This document shows, one piece after another, positions 8,915-17,521 of a stretch of 64,000 nt of DNA. A model generated the notes under the pieces. That model was not told where the DNA came from. It saw nothing but the letters and a program-made list of their open reading frames with translations, and searched no databases. Numbering within the stretch: the first letter of the stretch is position 1; every line of letters begins with the position of its first letter. Source of the stretch: Psychroserpens luteus (GTDB lineage Bacteria; Bacteroidota; Bacteroidia; Flavobacteriales; Flavobacteriaceae); the NCBI RefSeq assembly GCF_015319355.1, contig NZ_JADILU010000004.1, positions 372,001-436,000 on the forward strand, given 5' to 3'. A program made the position numbers and the translations under genes.

Positions 8915-9849
8915 AAATTAGCCTTATACCATTCCACTTGCTTCTTCACAGCTTCTAACAAAGTTGTTTTGGGGTTATAATTAAGCAATCTCCTGGCCTT
9001 ATCTATATTTGCTTTGGTACGAGATTGATCTCCTGGACGTTTTGGGATTATATTAAGTGTAATTGATTCCCCTATCACCTGCTCAACAGCTTCAATACCT
9101 TCTTTTGTGGTATGTTCAACTTCGGTTCCTAAGTTTATGATTTCCCCATTAACTTTTGATTCATTACCAATAACACTCACAACACCATCTACGATATCAT
9201 CCACATAAGTAAAACTTCGCAAATGTTTATCACTACCGTCAAATAATGGAAAGGCTTCTCCTTTCAACCCTAAATCAATCAATTTGGTGTACATTTTCTC
9301 AGGACGCTCACGAGGACCAATGACTGAGTATAAACGTAATGAACAAGCATTCATCTGTTGCTCTCTACTTTTTTGAAGTACTAATTGCTCTGCAGCTAAT
9401 TTAGTTACTCCATAATATGATGCAGGTTTTGGAGCTTCATCTTCTGGGAATGTTGCTTCTAATCCATAGATTGATGATGTTCCTATATTAACAAAGAGTT
9501 TTAAATCTTTACATTGTAAAGCATAATCCACCAAGTTTTTGGTAGCGATGATATTATTTTCAAAATAATCTTCAAAAGTTGAACTTTGAGAAATTCCAGG
9601 TTGTGCAGCAAAATGGAAGATGTAATTGATATCTTTAGCTAAGTCTTCAGCAAAATTAACATCACGCAAATCTTTTTTTAAAACTGTAATGCCTTTTTCT
9701 GTCAAAACCTTAGCATTCAAGTTCTTCAATTCTAAACTGTAATAGTTATTAAAATTATCTAAACCTATCACTTCATGTCCTAAACTATGCAAACGTTCTG
9801 CTGTATGAGAACCTATAAAACCGACTGCTCCTGTAACTAATATTTTCAT
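8911..9849 (-). CDS. NAD-dependent epimerase/dehydratase (nucleotide-sugar epimerase)
   Basis: This 312-residue extended short-chain dehydrogenase has the NAD-binding GAVGFIG (7-13), a Ser-rich catalytic strand near S125/S126 and the catalytic Y146xxxK150. Conserved N-terminal features and the RPGDQSRTKANI segment near 272 place it with UDP-glucuronate/UDP-glucose 4-epimerase-type enzymes. Such enzymes supply sugars for surface polysaccharide or lipopolysaccharide. It is divergent from the glycosyltransferase operon that starts at 9960, which fits an envelope-glycan locus. Exact sugar specificity cannot be read from sequence. Confidence 0.88.
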   Translation of the reverse strand: MKILVTGAVGFIGSHTAERLHSLGHEVIGLDNFNNYYSLELKNLNAKVLTEKGITVLKKDLRDVNFAEDLAKDINYIFHFAAQPGISQSSTFEDYFENNIIATKNLVDYALQCKDLKLFVNIGTSSIYGLEATFPEDEAPKPASYYGVTKLAAEQLVLQKSREQQMNACSLRLYSVIGPRERPEKMYTKLIDLGLKGEAFPLFDGSDKHLRSFTYVDDIVDGVVSVIGNESKVNGEIINLGTEVEHTTKEGIEAVEQVIGESITLNIIPKRPGDQSRTKANIDKARRLLNYNPKTTLLEAVKKQVEWYKANF

Positions 9850-9920
9850 CTTACTAATTTAAAAGTGCAAATTAAAAATTTTAAATCAATCCAAATGAAT
9901 AGCTGTTAGATAAAAAAGAA

Positions 9921-9928
9921 TATTTTTG
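9921..9928 (+). promoter_or_regulatory. Candidate -7 promoter element (TATTTTTG) for the glycolipid operon
   Basis: The octamer fits TAnnTTTG and sits 32 bases before the ATG of the GT2 gene, in the 107-base divergent spacer. No clear -33 TTG is at the expected spacing. Confidence 0.35.
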
Positions 9929-9959
9929 TAAGACTAGAGTATAACTAACGATATCATTG

Positions 9960-10676
9960 ATGGTTAACAAATTCACGATTATTGTTCCTGTTTACAACGA
10001 GGAAGACAATTTAGAACGCGTAGAAAAAGAACTTTCTGCATACATAAAAATCGCTTCTACACCTACTAAAATTCTTTTTGTAAACGATGGCTCTACAGAT
10101 AATAGTCAAGCACTTATTGAAACAATTTGCAGTTCTAATCCTAATTTTGATTTTATTCTTTTTTCTGAAAACAGAGGTTTGAGTGCTGCTATAAAAGCAG
10201 GATTTGATCATGTAGATACAGAATTGGTTGGCTATATAGATTCCGATTTACAAACCGCTCCAGAAGATTTTAATTTACTCCTTAAACATATTGGAGAATT
10301 CGATTTGGTCACTGGAGTAAGATCTAACAGGAAAGATAGTTTTGTTAAAAACATGTCTTCAAAAATTGCCAACGGAATTCGTCGTGCATTCACACACGAT
10401 GGCATGGACGATACTGGTTGTCCATTAAAAGTCATCAAAACAGATTTCGCAAAACGCATCCCAATGTTTAAAGGGTTACATCGTTTTTTACCTGCCATGA
10501 TTTTATTACAAAATGGTAAAGTAACTCAAATACCTGTGCAACACTTTCCAAGAATTGCAGGTACAGCAAAATTTGGATTATGGAATCGTTTAATCGGACC
10601 ATTAATTGATTGCTTTGCCTATTTATGGATGAAGAAAAAATACATCAATTATCAAGTTGCTAAAAAGAGTGCATGA
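9960..10676 (+). CDS. Family 2 glycosyltransferase, polyprenyl-phosphate sugar transferase type (ArnC/DPM1-like)
   Basis: The protein is about 238 residues with a GT-A fold. It begins with IIVPVYNEEDN, has VNDGSTDNS (about 43-51), the acidic YIDSDLQ metal site (about 93-99) and a conserved DDTGCPLKV segment. It lacks the C-terminal membrane pair of longer ArnC proteins. Family members move a sugar from a nucleotide donor to undecaprenyl or dolichyl phosphate on the cytoplasmic face. I prefer the ATG at 9960 over the adjacent in-frame TTG at 9957. The stop overlaps the next start by 4 bases; the three-gene order GT2, LAB_N, GT39 suggests lipid A or glycolipid decoration. Confidence 0.88.
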   Translation: MVNKFTIIVPVYNEEDNLERVEKELSAYIKIASTPTKILFVNDGSTDNSQALIETICSSNPNFDFILFSENRGLSAAIKAGFDHVDTELVGYIDSDLQTAPEDFNLLLKHIGEFDLVTGVRSNRKDSFVKNMSSKIANGIRRAFTHDGMDDTGCPLKVIKTDFAKRIPMFKGLHRFLPAMILLQNGKVTQIPVQHFPRIAGTAKFGLWNRLIGPLIDCFAYLWMKKKYINYQVAKKSA

Positions 10677-11296
10677 GTAATTGGATCATATATAGTATTG
10701 GTTTCCTAGCTCAAATCTTGTTTTCGTCTCGATTGATTATTCAATGGATTACTTCAGAAAAACAGAAACGGGTTATCACACCAACACTATTTTGGACACT
10801 AAGTCTCATCGCATCTGTTCTTCTTTTTATTTATGGCTATTTGCGTTATGATTTTTCAATAATGCTTGGTCAATCACTTACCTATTATATTTATATACGA
10901 AACTTGCAATTGCAAAAACAGTGGCAAAAATTCCCGAAAATAGCACAGTGGTTTTTATTCATTTTTCCAGTCTTAATTGTAATTTACTACTTCAACAATA
11001 ATAAAATTGATACAGACTTACTATTTAAAAATGAAGACATACCTCTTTGGCTTTTAGCTCTAGGAATTGTCGCTCAAGTGATTTTTACACTTCGTTTTGT
11101 GTATCAATGGTTATATTCTGAAAGAAAGAAATCCTCAACATTACCTTTTGGCTTTTGGTTTTTAAGTCTTATTGGATCAATCCTTATTTTAAGTTACGCA
11201 GTGATTAGAAGAGATTTTGTACTTTTATTAGGTCACGGATTAGGCTCTATAATTTATGCAAGAAATATTTATTTAATTCGTAAAGCAGATGCTTGA
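10673..11296 (+). CDS. Membrane protein with two tandem LAB_N (lipid A biosynthesis N-terminal) domains
   Basis: The 207-residue protein is an internal duplication. Residues of about 10-80 and 125-200 each contain the LAB_N pattern: a hydrophobic helix, then RxxxQWxxSE (RLIIQWITSE and RFVYQWLYSE), two more helices, an RxDF motif and a final IYxRNxxL (IYIRNLQL and IYARNIYL). About six membrane segments result. LAB_N domains are usually single and are found in front of, or beside, lipid-linked sugar enzymes; they resemble small flippases. Here a flipping role between the GT2 and the GT39 enzyme is inferred. It overlaps both neighbours (4 and 8 bases). Confidence 0.85.
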   Translation: MSNWIIYSIGFLAQILFSSRLIIQWITSEKQKRVITPTLFWTLSLIASVLLFIYGYLRYDFSIMLGQSLTYYIYIRNLQLQKQWQKFPKIAQWFLFIFPVLIVIYYFNNNKIDTDLLFKNEDIPLWLLALGIVAQVIFTLRFVYQWLYSERKKSSTLPFGFWFLSLIGSILILSYAVIRRDFVLLLGHGLGSIIYARNIYLIRKADA

Positions 11297-12917
11297 AAAA
11301 CTTCAAAACAAACCTATTTTATTTATAGTACTACTTGTTCTGTTTATGCTCGGTTTTCATCTCGACACACTTCAAGTGAGTATCATGGAAGCTCGTAATT
11401 TTATTACAGCAAGAGAAATGATTACTGACAACAATTGGTTACTGACAACGATGAATGGCGAACCACGTTATCAAAAACCCCCTTTACCAAGTTGGATTTG
11501 TGCCTCTTTTGCGTTTCTCTTCGGAATTAAAAACACTATCGCTTATAGGTTACCAGCTGTTCTTTTTATAGCTATCACAGGAGTTTACACCTATTTAATT
11601 TCTAAGCAACTTACAAAAAATAAAAAGCAAAGCATAAATAATGCACTTATTCTAATTACTTCATTTTATGTAATAGGTATTACGTTTGAAGCGCCTTCAG
11701 ATATTTTTACACATGGTTTTATGCTTATTGGCATTTACCAACTCTTTCTATTATTTCAGAAGAATTCAAACTATTTAAAACACAGTTTGATTGCTAGTTT
11801 TTTTGTTGGTTGTTCTATTTTAAGTAAAGGACCTGTGTCATTTTATGTACTTTTACTACCCTTTTTATTGGCTTATGGGTTTTCATTTAAATATAAATTC
11901 AATAAGCAATTGATTTCTTCTTTCGTGTTGTTTTTAATAGTTGCTTTAACAGTTGGAGGTTCTTGGTATTTATATGTTAAAATGTACGACACGCAAACAT
12001 TTACAATCATTGCAGAAAAAGAAACTAGTAATTGGACGAGTTATAAAGTAAGACCTTTTTACTACTATTGGAGCTTTTTTACACAAAGCGGAATTTGGAC
12101 AATCCCAGCTTTTATTGGATTACTTTATCCTTATTTAAAAACTCGGGTTTCAAATTTAAAAGCCTATAAATTTAGTTTCTACTGGACACTAATTGCTGTG
12201 ATTTTATTATCTGTAATTCCAGAAAAAAAATCAAGATATTTGATGCCTGTACTTATTCCTTTGGCGATTAATACAGGTTTTTATATTGACTATTTAATAC
12301 GACGATTTAAAACACTTAAAGACAAAAGAGAGACCATACCTGTCTATTTTAATTTTGGTTTAATTGCAATTATTGCCTTGGCTTTCCCTTTTGTTGCGTA
12401 TTCCTTTTTATCAAACAATTTAAGTGGGCTTTGGATTTGGTTTTTCCTTTCATCTATAGTGAGTTTTGGTATTGGTATATTCATTATTTTACAGCTTAAA
12501 AAGAAAAACATCAGTATTGTTTTTAATCTAACAGTACTATTTTTTGTAAGCTTACTTGTTTTAGCATTACCTCTACAACAAGCATTAAAGAGAGATTATT
12601 ATAACCCTCCAACAAAACTAAAATCACAAACAGATGCTAATAACATCAAAGTATACAGTTTGTCTATTTCTCCAGAAATGATATGGAATTTTGGCGATAA
12701 ACTTTTACCAATTAAAATTAATGGAGAATTACATCTTCCGAAGGAAAAAAAATTCGGTCTATTAACATCATATATCGATCCCGAAATGTTGAAAGAATTA
12801 CAAAAATTATATGACATTAAATTGGTAGAAACTTACAATTTAAATCTTGTAGATTCAGGATCAAAATCGTTTAATAACAGATTAAAAACTGATTATTATT
12901 TATTTACAAAGTTATAA
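11289..12917 (+). CDS. Family 39/83-type membrane glycosyltransferase (ArnT-like)
   Basis: This is a polytopic protein of 542 residues with about 11-12 membrane segments in the first 430 residues and a soluble C-terminal part. An acidic residue in the first periplasmic loop (the MEAR segment near 34) and the later LLTTMNGEPRYQKPPLPSW segment match the ArnT/PMT-type pattern of dolichyl- or undecaprenyl-phosphate-sugar transferases. It probably transfers a sugar from the lipid carrier made by the GT2 onto lipid A or another acceptor at the periplasmic face. It closes the three-gene operon and ends flush against the convergent PAP2 gene. Confidence 0.87.
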   Translation: MLEKLQNKPILFIVLLVLFMLGFHLDTLQVSIMEARNFITAREMITDNNWLLTTMNGEPRYQKPPLPSWICASFAFLFGIKNTIAYRLPAVLFIAITGVYTYLISKQLTKNKKQSINNALILITSFYVIGITFEAPSDIFTHGFMLIGIYQLFLLFQKNSNYLKHSLIASFFVGCSILSKGPVSFYVLLLPFLLAYGFSFKYKFNKQLISSFVLFLIVALTVGGSWYLYVKMYDTQTFTIIAEKETSNWTSYKVRPFYYYWSFFTQSGIWTIPAFIGLLYPYLKTRVSNLKAYKFSFYWTLIAVILLSVIPEKKSRYLMPVLIPLAINTGFYIDYLIRRFKTLKDKRETIPVYFNFGLIAIIALAFPFVAYSFLSNNLSGLWIWFFLSSIVSFGIGIFIILQLKKKNISIVFNLTVLFFVSLLVLALPLQQALKRDYYNPPTKLKSQTDANNIKVYSLSISPEMIWNFGDKLLPIKINGELHLPKEKKFGLLTSYIDPEMLKELQKLYDIKLVETYNLNLVDSGSKSFNNRLKTDYYLFTKL

Positions 12918-13490
12918 TTATTTAAGCCGAAATCTCGATTGAAGATACTTATCTAGTTTATAAAATATTAGCCCTGAAAGACCACCAAAAAGCATTCCGC
13001 TTACTACGTCTAATGGATAATGAGCTCCTACATAGACTCTACTGTAAGCCATAACGAAAGCCCAAACAAATAAAATATATTTTAGATATTTAAATCTTTG
13101 TTTTAATGTTAAGCCAATAAAAATTGCTAAAGCCATTGAATTGCTTGCGTGTCCAGAAAAATAACCAAAACGTCCGCCACAATGAGCTCTTACCAACCTC
13201 ATATTTTCTGCAATACCAGCTTCGTGACATGGTCTATAGCGTTCAACACCATATTTAAATAAATTAGTGACTTGATCTGTGAATGTAATCATGAGTGCAA
13301 TGACAACTAAGGTCAACACAAACATTTTTGAGTTGAGTTTTTTATACATCAGATATCCTAAAATTGCATACAAAGGAATCCAATTAAATTTATAAGTATA
13401 TGCTAACCAGAACGGATCCCAGAAACTATTCCCCAAATTATTGAGGAAAAGAAATAATTCTTGATCAAATTTAACAAGTTCTTCTATCAT
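12918..13490 (-). CDS. PAP2-family membrane phosphatase
   Basis: The protein has 190 residues with about five membrane segments and the three acid-phosphatase motifs: KxxxxxxRP (K79 to R86-P87), SGH (S112-H114) and SRxxxxxH (S150-H157). Family members dephosphorylate lipid phosphates such as undecaprenyl pyrophosphate, phosphatidylglycerol phosphate or lipid A phosphates. The gene starts within the TAATG overlap of the small acidic protein upstream. The envelope-lipid operon next door makes an isoprenoid or lipid A phosphate substrate plausible, but this is inference. Confidence 0.88.
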   Translation of the reverse strand: MIEELVKFDQELFLFLNNLGNSFWDPFWLAYTYKFNWIPLYAILGYLMYKKLNSKMFVLTLVVIALMITFTDQVTNLFKYGVERYRPCHEAGIAENMRLVRAHCGGRFGYFSGHASNSMALAIFIGLTLKQRFKYLKYILFVWAFVMAYSRVYVGAHYPLDVVSGMLFGGLSGLIFYKLDKYLQSRFRLK

Positions 13491-13717
13491 TATCCATCGT
13501 ATCTAGAAACTTCTCTGTCGTAAAAATCAGTAGCAGCTTTAATTAAATTTTCGGCTTCTGCTTCAATTTCTTTTTGATCATGCTCATCAAACTCTTCAAA
13601 CCATTCTACATCATCATCTTCTAGATTGATAATAAATCTAGGAAAGTCTGTATGAATTACATATATCGCATTAGGATGATCTGTATTATCTCCGAGTATG
13701 AATTTTGGTAGTTCCAT
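13490..13717 (-). CDS. Small acidic conserved-type protein, unknown function
   Basis: The product has 75 residues and is strongly acidic in the second half (EDDDVEWFEEFDEHDQKEIE). The N-terminal half is more ordered (MELPKFILGDNTDHPNAIYV). There is no signal or membrane segment. Its stop overlaps the PAP2 start (TAATG), and it lies 8 bases downstream of the MATE gene, so it is likely in one transcript with both. I do not recognise a named family. Confidence 0.75.
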   Translation of the reverse strand: MELPKFILGDNTDHPNAIYVIHTDFPRFIINLEDDDVEWFEEFDEHDQKEIEAEAENLIKAATDFYDREVSRYDG

Positions 13718-13725
13718 GTTTTGTG

Positions 13726-15108
13726 TTAATCGTTAGTATTTGACAAAATTAACTTTTTCGTTAGATAATTGAATCTTATAAACAATAAAATCGCAGCTGT
13801 GGTTAATCCTGCTAATAATCCAAGCCATATGCCAAAACTACCGTAAGCTTCCTCTTTTCCGAGGAAAAAACTAATAGGAAACCCAACTACCCAATAAGAA
13901 ACAAAAGTAATAATCGTTGGTATCTTAACATCTTGCAAGCCTCTTAATGCACCTAAAACCACAACCTGAATCCCATCACTTATTTGAAAAATAGCAGCAG
14001 CAATCATTAATTTTGCTGCAATCGTTATTACTTCAGTATTGTCTGCCAGATTTTTTGTATCATCATAATCTAAATACAGTTTTGGTAATGCTTCATGGAA
14101 AATGAAAAAGAATGCTGCAAAACAAACTGCCAATAAAGTTGCTAATAAAAATAAAGAAAATGCTATTCTACGAAGTTCAACATATTGACCTAATCCTTTT
14201 TGATTACCAACTCTAATCATAGAAGCAACACTTAGTCCCATAGCCACCATAAAGGTCATAGATGATAAATTTAAAGCTATTTGATTAGCTGCTAATGGGT
14301 TTTTACCTAATAAACCACTCAACCATATTGCAGCAGTAAATATGGCTACTTCAAAAAACATTTGCATAGCACTTGGTGCTCCTAGATTAATTAATTTTCT
14401 AATCATTAATTTATCTAGAACAAAAAACTTAATATTAGTCACATAAGCTTTTGACTTTTCTTTATTGGTTAATAACCACCAAAGATGAATGACCATTATA
14501 AATCTTGAAATTAAAGTACCATAAGCAGCACCAACAATTCCCATTTCTGGAAAACCAAATTTCCCAAAAATCAATAAATAGTTTAAAACAACATTAACAA
14601 TATTAGCTAAAATTGTAGCGTACATAGGATATCTGGTCATAGACAGACCATCACTAAACTGTTTGAATGCCTGAAAAATCACTAACGGTATTAATGAAAA
14701 AGCAACCAAATTTAAATAAGGTAATGCTAGTTCTACAACCTCAACGGGTTGTTTCATTAAATACAACAATGGCTTTGCAAATAGCACCAATAAAAATAAC
14801 AAGATGCTTAATATTGTACAGAGAAATAAACCATGCTTAAATGATGACTTAACTTCTAAAAAATTGTTTGAAGTATCTGCTTCGGCTACCAAAGGTGTAA
14901 TTGCTGTAGAAAAGCCAATCCCAATAGACATTGCGATAAACATGAAGCTATTTCCTAAGGACACAGCAGCCAATTCTGCAGTACCTAATTGACCAACCAT
15001 CACATTATCTACAAAACTAACGAAGGTGTGACCTAACATACCTAAGATGACTGGAGCAGCTAACTTAAAGTTGTAATTAAATTCTTTTGTGTATTGTGAT
15101 AATATCAA
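13726..15108 (-). CDS. MATE-family multidrug exporter (NorM type)
   Basis: The protein has 460 residues with 12 predicted membrane segments arranged as two similar halves. It carries typical MATE motifs near the N-terminus (PVILGMLGHTFVSFVDNVMVG) and in the second half (NQIALNLSSMTFMVAMGLSVA). Such proteins export cationic drugs or metabolites with Na+ or H+ exchange. The frame has no ATG; TTG at 15108 is the best start, after an in-frame TAA about 27 bases upstream. It leads a short minus-strand cluster with the acidic protein and PAP2 genes. Confidence 0.9.
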   Translation of the reverse strand: MILSQYTKEFNYNFKLAAPVILGMLGHTFVSFVDNVMVGQLGTAELAAVSLGNSFMFIAMSIGIGFSTAITPLVAEADTSNNFLEVKSSFKHGLFLCTILSILLFLLVLFAKPLLYLMKQPVEVVELALPYLNLVAFSLIPLVIFQAFKQFSDGLSMTRYPMYATILANIVNVVLNYLLIFGKFGFPEMGIVGAAYGTLISRFIMVIHLWWLLTNKEKSKAYVTNIKFFVLDKLMIRKLINLGAPSAMQMFFEVAIFTAAIWLSGLLGKNPLAANQIALNLSSMTFMVAMGLSVASMIRVGNQKGLGQYVELRRIAFSLFLLATLLAVCFAAFFFIFHEALPKLYLDYDDTKNLADNTEVITIAAKLMIAAAIFQISDGIQVVVLGALRGLQDVKIPTIITFVSYWVVGFPISFFLGKEEAYGSFGIWLGLLAGLTTAAILLFIRFNYLTKKLILSNTND

Positions 15109-15417
15109 TGGGTATATTTTAAAAATGCAAAGTTATATTAATAGAATTTGCTTTTATATAACTTTATCCAATTTTAGCAAAACAAAATTTAATTGTTTGA
15201 TTACTATAAAGTTATAAACTAAAATTGTTAATAAGTTGAACACCAAATCAGTACGATATTTTGACCAAACACTTATTTTTACTGCTTAAATACCTTATTG
15301 TAGTAGGTTAGGTATTTGGGGTAGAAACTTTTTTAGCTATTATTTTAGAGGGATTCAAAAATTTTATTGTTAAAAAACGTTTCAAGCAAAAAGAGGCTTT
15401 GTCCTCTTTTTGCTATT
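15109..15417. other. Intergenic region between ATP-grasp and MATE genes
   Basis: This 309-base spacer holds the MATE promoter region, a loose inverted repeat AAATACCT...AGGTATTT near 15288-15317, and the terminator hairpin at 15385-15414. No open reading frame of note was seen. Confidence 0.5.
15385..15414 (-). terminator. Hairpin terminator after the ATP-grasp gene
   Basis: A perfect 12-bp stem (AGCAAAAAGAGG with CCTCTTTTTGCT) closes a 6-base loop, 3 bases after the stop of the minus-strand gene. The following U-run on that strand is weak and displaced (CGTTTTTT about 5 bases on). Confidence 0.65.
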
Positions 15418-16530
15418 TTATATAGAATCTAAACGTCTTCCCAACCATTCTCTAAACTTATACAATGTTGGCAAAGGGTCTTTAAAAAAACTTCTAGCCT
15501 CTGTGTTATTCATTAAATATTTTCTTCGGAAAACAAATAACGGATTACGTTTAATAGTCTTCAACACACCTTTAAATCGCATGTGATGAATAGCTTTATA
15601 ATCGTCATCAACAAGCTCCTGATTTAAAGCTAACTGAATTACATTATGAGGAAAATTTATTCCTGCAAACATAGATCCTTCTATACTTCCCCAAAAACGA
15701 GCATTAATTTCTATAAGCTTATAATCTTTAGTTTTAGCATCATAGCGTAAATCTAGATGTGCAATTCCAGACCAATTAAGTTTAGACATGGTTAATTTTG
15801 CGACGTCTAAAACCTCATCATTTTGCAAAAAATCAAAAGCTAATTGAGGAGCAAAAGCACTATGTCCTTTTAAATTCCCTTTTTGAATTGTATAACTTAA
15901 AACCTTACCATTTAAACACAAAACACTACAGTCTATATCATAACCTTCAATATATTCTTGAACAAGGATAAGATGATTTGCTTTTTTTAAGTATTTCTGA
16001 AATTTTTCTTCGGAATTTATTTTCTTAATCCCATCGCCTCCTTTTAAATCCAATGGCTTTATAAGTATAGGAAACTGAATTTGAGACAACACCTCTTGTT
16101 TATCTGTTTCCGAAGCAATAAAAAAAGAATTTGGGTGAGGAATACCGTGAGATTTAGAAAACTCGCTTAATTTATTTTTGTCTATTGCAATTTCAAAATC
16201 TTTTAAACCTGGTAAAGGAATAATTTTAGCTAAAGATGAAATCTCATCTTTATTCTTTATTGTAAATAAAATCTCTTGTTCTGCTATTGGAAGAACAACT
16301 GATATTGCATTTTTTTCTATTTCAGAATTAATGATATCAACCCAACCAGAATCATCTGGTCTGTCATAAAACTGATAATAAGATGTGTATTTAGAAAATT
16401 TTGTAGCTGTCCGCTTTTTGTTTGACAGTACAAATATGTTGTATTTCTTAACTTGTGCTAAGCATTGTATGACAGACAAAGCCCAAGTACTGTCTCCATC
16501 TGGAATTAAAATGTTTTGACGTACAGTCAT
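15418..16530 (-). CDS. ATP-grasp family carboxylate-amine ligase-like protein
   Basis: This 370-residue protein has an N-terminal Rossmann-like preATP-grasp part (ILIPDGDSTWALSVIQCLAQ) and an ATP-grasp core at about 110-300. The core includes the lysine strand PILIKPLDLKGGDGI, EYIEGYDIDCSV and the metal-binding IEINARFWGS. The fold joins a carboxylate to an amine using ATP. Relatives are often annotated as carbamoyl-phosphate-synthase-large-chain-like proteins in surface polysaccharide or peptide-modification loci. The substrate is unknown. It stands alone on the minus strand, 43 bases from the nitronate monooxygenase gene. Confidence 0.82.
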   Translation of the reverse strand: MTVRQNILIPDGDSTWALSVIQCLAQVKKYNIFVLSNKKRTATKFSKYTSYYQFYDRPDDSGWVDIINSEIEKNAISVVLPIAEQEILFTIKNKDEISSLAKIIPLPGLKDFEIAIDKNKLSEFSKSHGIPHPNSFFIASETDKQEVLSQIQFPILIKPLDLKGGDGIKKINSEEKFQKYLKKANHLILVQEYIEGYDIDCSVLCLNGKVLSYTIQKGNLKGHSAFAPQLAFDFLQNDEVLDVAKLTMSKLNWSGIAHLDLRYDAKTKDYKLIEINARFWGSIEGSMFAGINFPHNVIQLALNQELVDDDYKAIHHMRFKGVLKTIKRNPLFVFRRKYLMNNTEARSFFKDPLPTLYKFREWLGRRLDSI

Positions 16531-16573
16531 GAATGATTAAGGTCAACATTAATAGCTTTTCAAATATAGTGTT

Positions 16574-17521
16574 TTAGACTACAATTTGTTGTGCTTGTTT
16601 TTGAGCTAATTTAAATTCAGTAATGAGATCTTCTACAATTTGAGCAGTAGGTTTTATATCATGAATTAATCCAGCAATTTGCCCAATTTCAAGTTCCCCA
16701 TCTTCTAAATCACCTTCAAACATACCTCGTTTTGCTCTTGCTCGTCCAAGAAGTAATTTTAAATCTTCTACTGTTGGTGCTTTTTTATAGAGGTCTTGTA
16801 AATCGTTGAAAAATTTATTTTTTATCAATCTAACAGGAGCCAATTCTTTTAAAGTTAATTGTGTATCACCTTCTTTGGCATCAACAACAACATTCTTAAA
16901 TGCGTCATGGGCTGATGACTCTGTACTAGCAACAAAACGACTACCAACCTGTACTGCATCTGCTCCTAAAAGCATAACTGCCAACATAGCTTGACCTGTA
17001 GCGATACCACCTGCAGCAATTAAAGGAATTTGAAGATGTTCTCTCACCATTGGGATTAAGGTTAACGTCGTTGTTTCTTCTCTACCATTGTGACCTCCAG
17101 CTTCAAAACCTTCAGCAACAACAGCATCTACACCAGCTTCTTGAGCTTTCAACGCAAATTTCACACTACTTACTACGTGAACAACTGTTATCCCTCTCTC
17201 TTTTAACCAAGATGTCCAAGTTTTAGGATTTCCTGCGGAAGTAAAAACAATTTTAACATCTTCTTCAACGATGATATTCATGATTTCCTCAATGTTAGGA
17301 TATAACATTGGCACATTAACACCAAAGGGTTTATTGGTTGCGTTTTTACACTTTTTTATATGATCTCGAAGCACATCTGGATACATTGATCCTGCTCCAA
17401 TTAAACCTAAAGCTCCAGCATTACTAGCTGCTGAGGCTAATTTCCAACCACTATTCCAAATCATACCAGCTTGGATGATTGGATATTTAATACCAAAAAG
17501 TTGTGTGATTTTATTCGCCAT
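16574..17521 (-). CDS. Nitronate monooxygenase / FabK-like FMN enzyme
   Basis: The protein is a 315-residue TIM barrel of the 2-nitropropane dioxygenase family. FMN contacts are suggested by IIQAGMIWNSGWKLASAA, the catalytic His is H144 in GFEAGGHNG, and the phosphate-binding end is GGIATGQAML with GADAVQVGSRF. Such enzymes oxidise alkyl nitronates, and close relatives (FabK) reduce enoyl-ACP; the two are hard to separate by eye. The AGGHNG motif favours nitronate monooxygenase. Its ATG is next to the stop of the subtilase gene upstream. Confidence 0.85.
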   Translation of the reverse strand: MANKITQLFGIKYPIIQAGMIWNSGWKLASAASNAGALGLIGAGSMYPDVLRDHIKKCKNATNKPFGVNVPMLYPNIEEIMNIIVEEDVKIVFTSAGNPKTWTSWLKERGITVVHVVSSVKFALKAQEAGVDAVVAEGFEAGGHNGREETTTLTLIPMVREHLQIPLIAAGGIATGQAMLAVMLLGADAVQVGSRFVASTESSAHDAFKNVVVDAKEGDTQLTLKELAPVRLIKNKFFNDLQDLYKKAPTVEDLKLLLGRARAKRGMFEGDLEDGELEIGQIAGLIHDIKPTAQIVEDLITEFKLAQKQAQQIVV

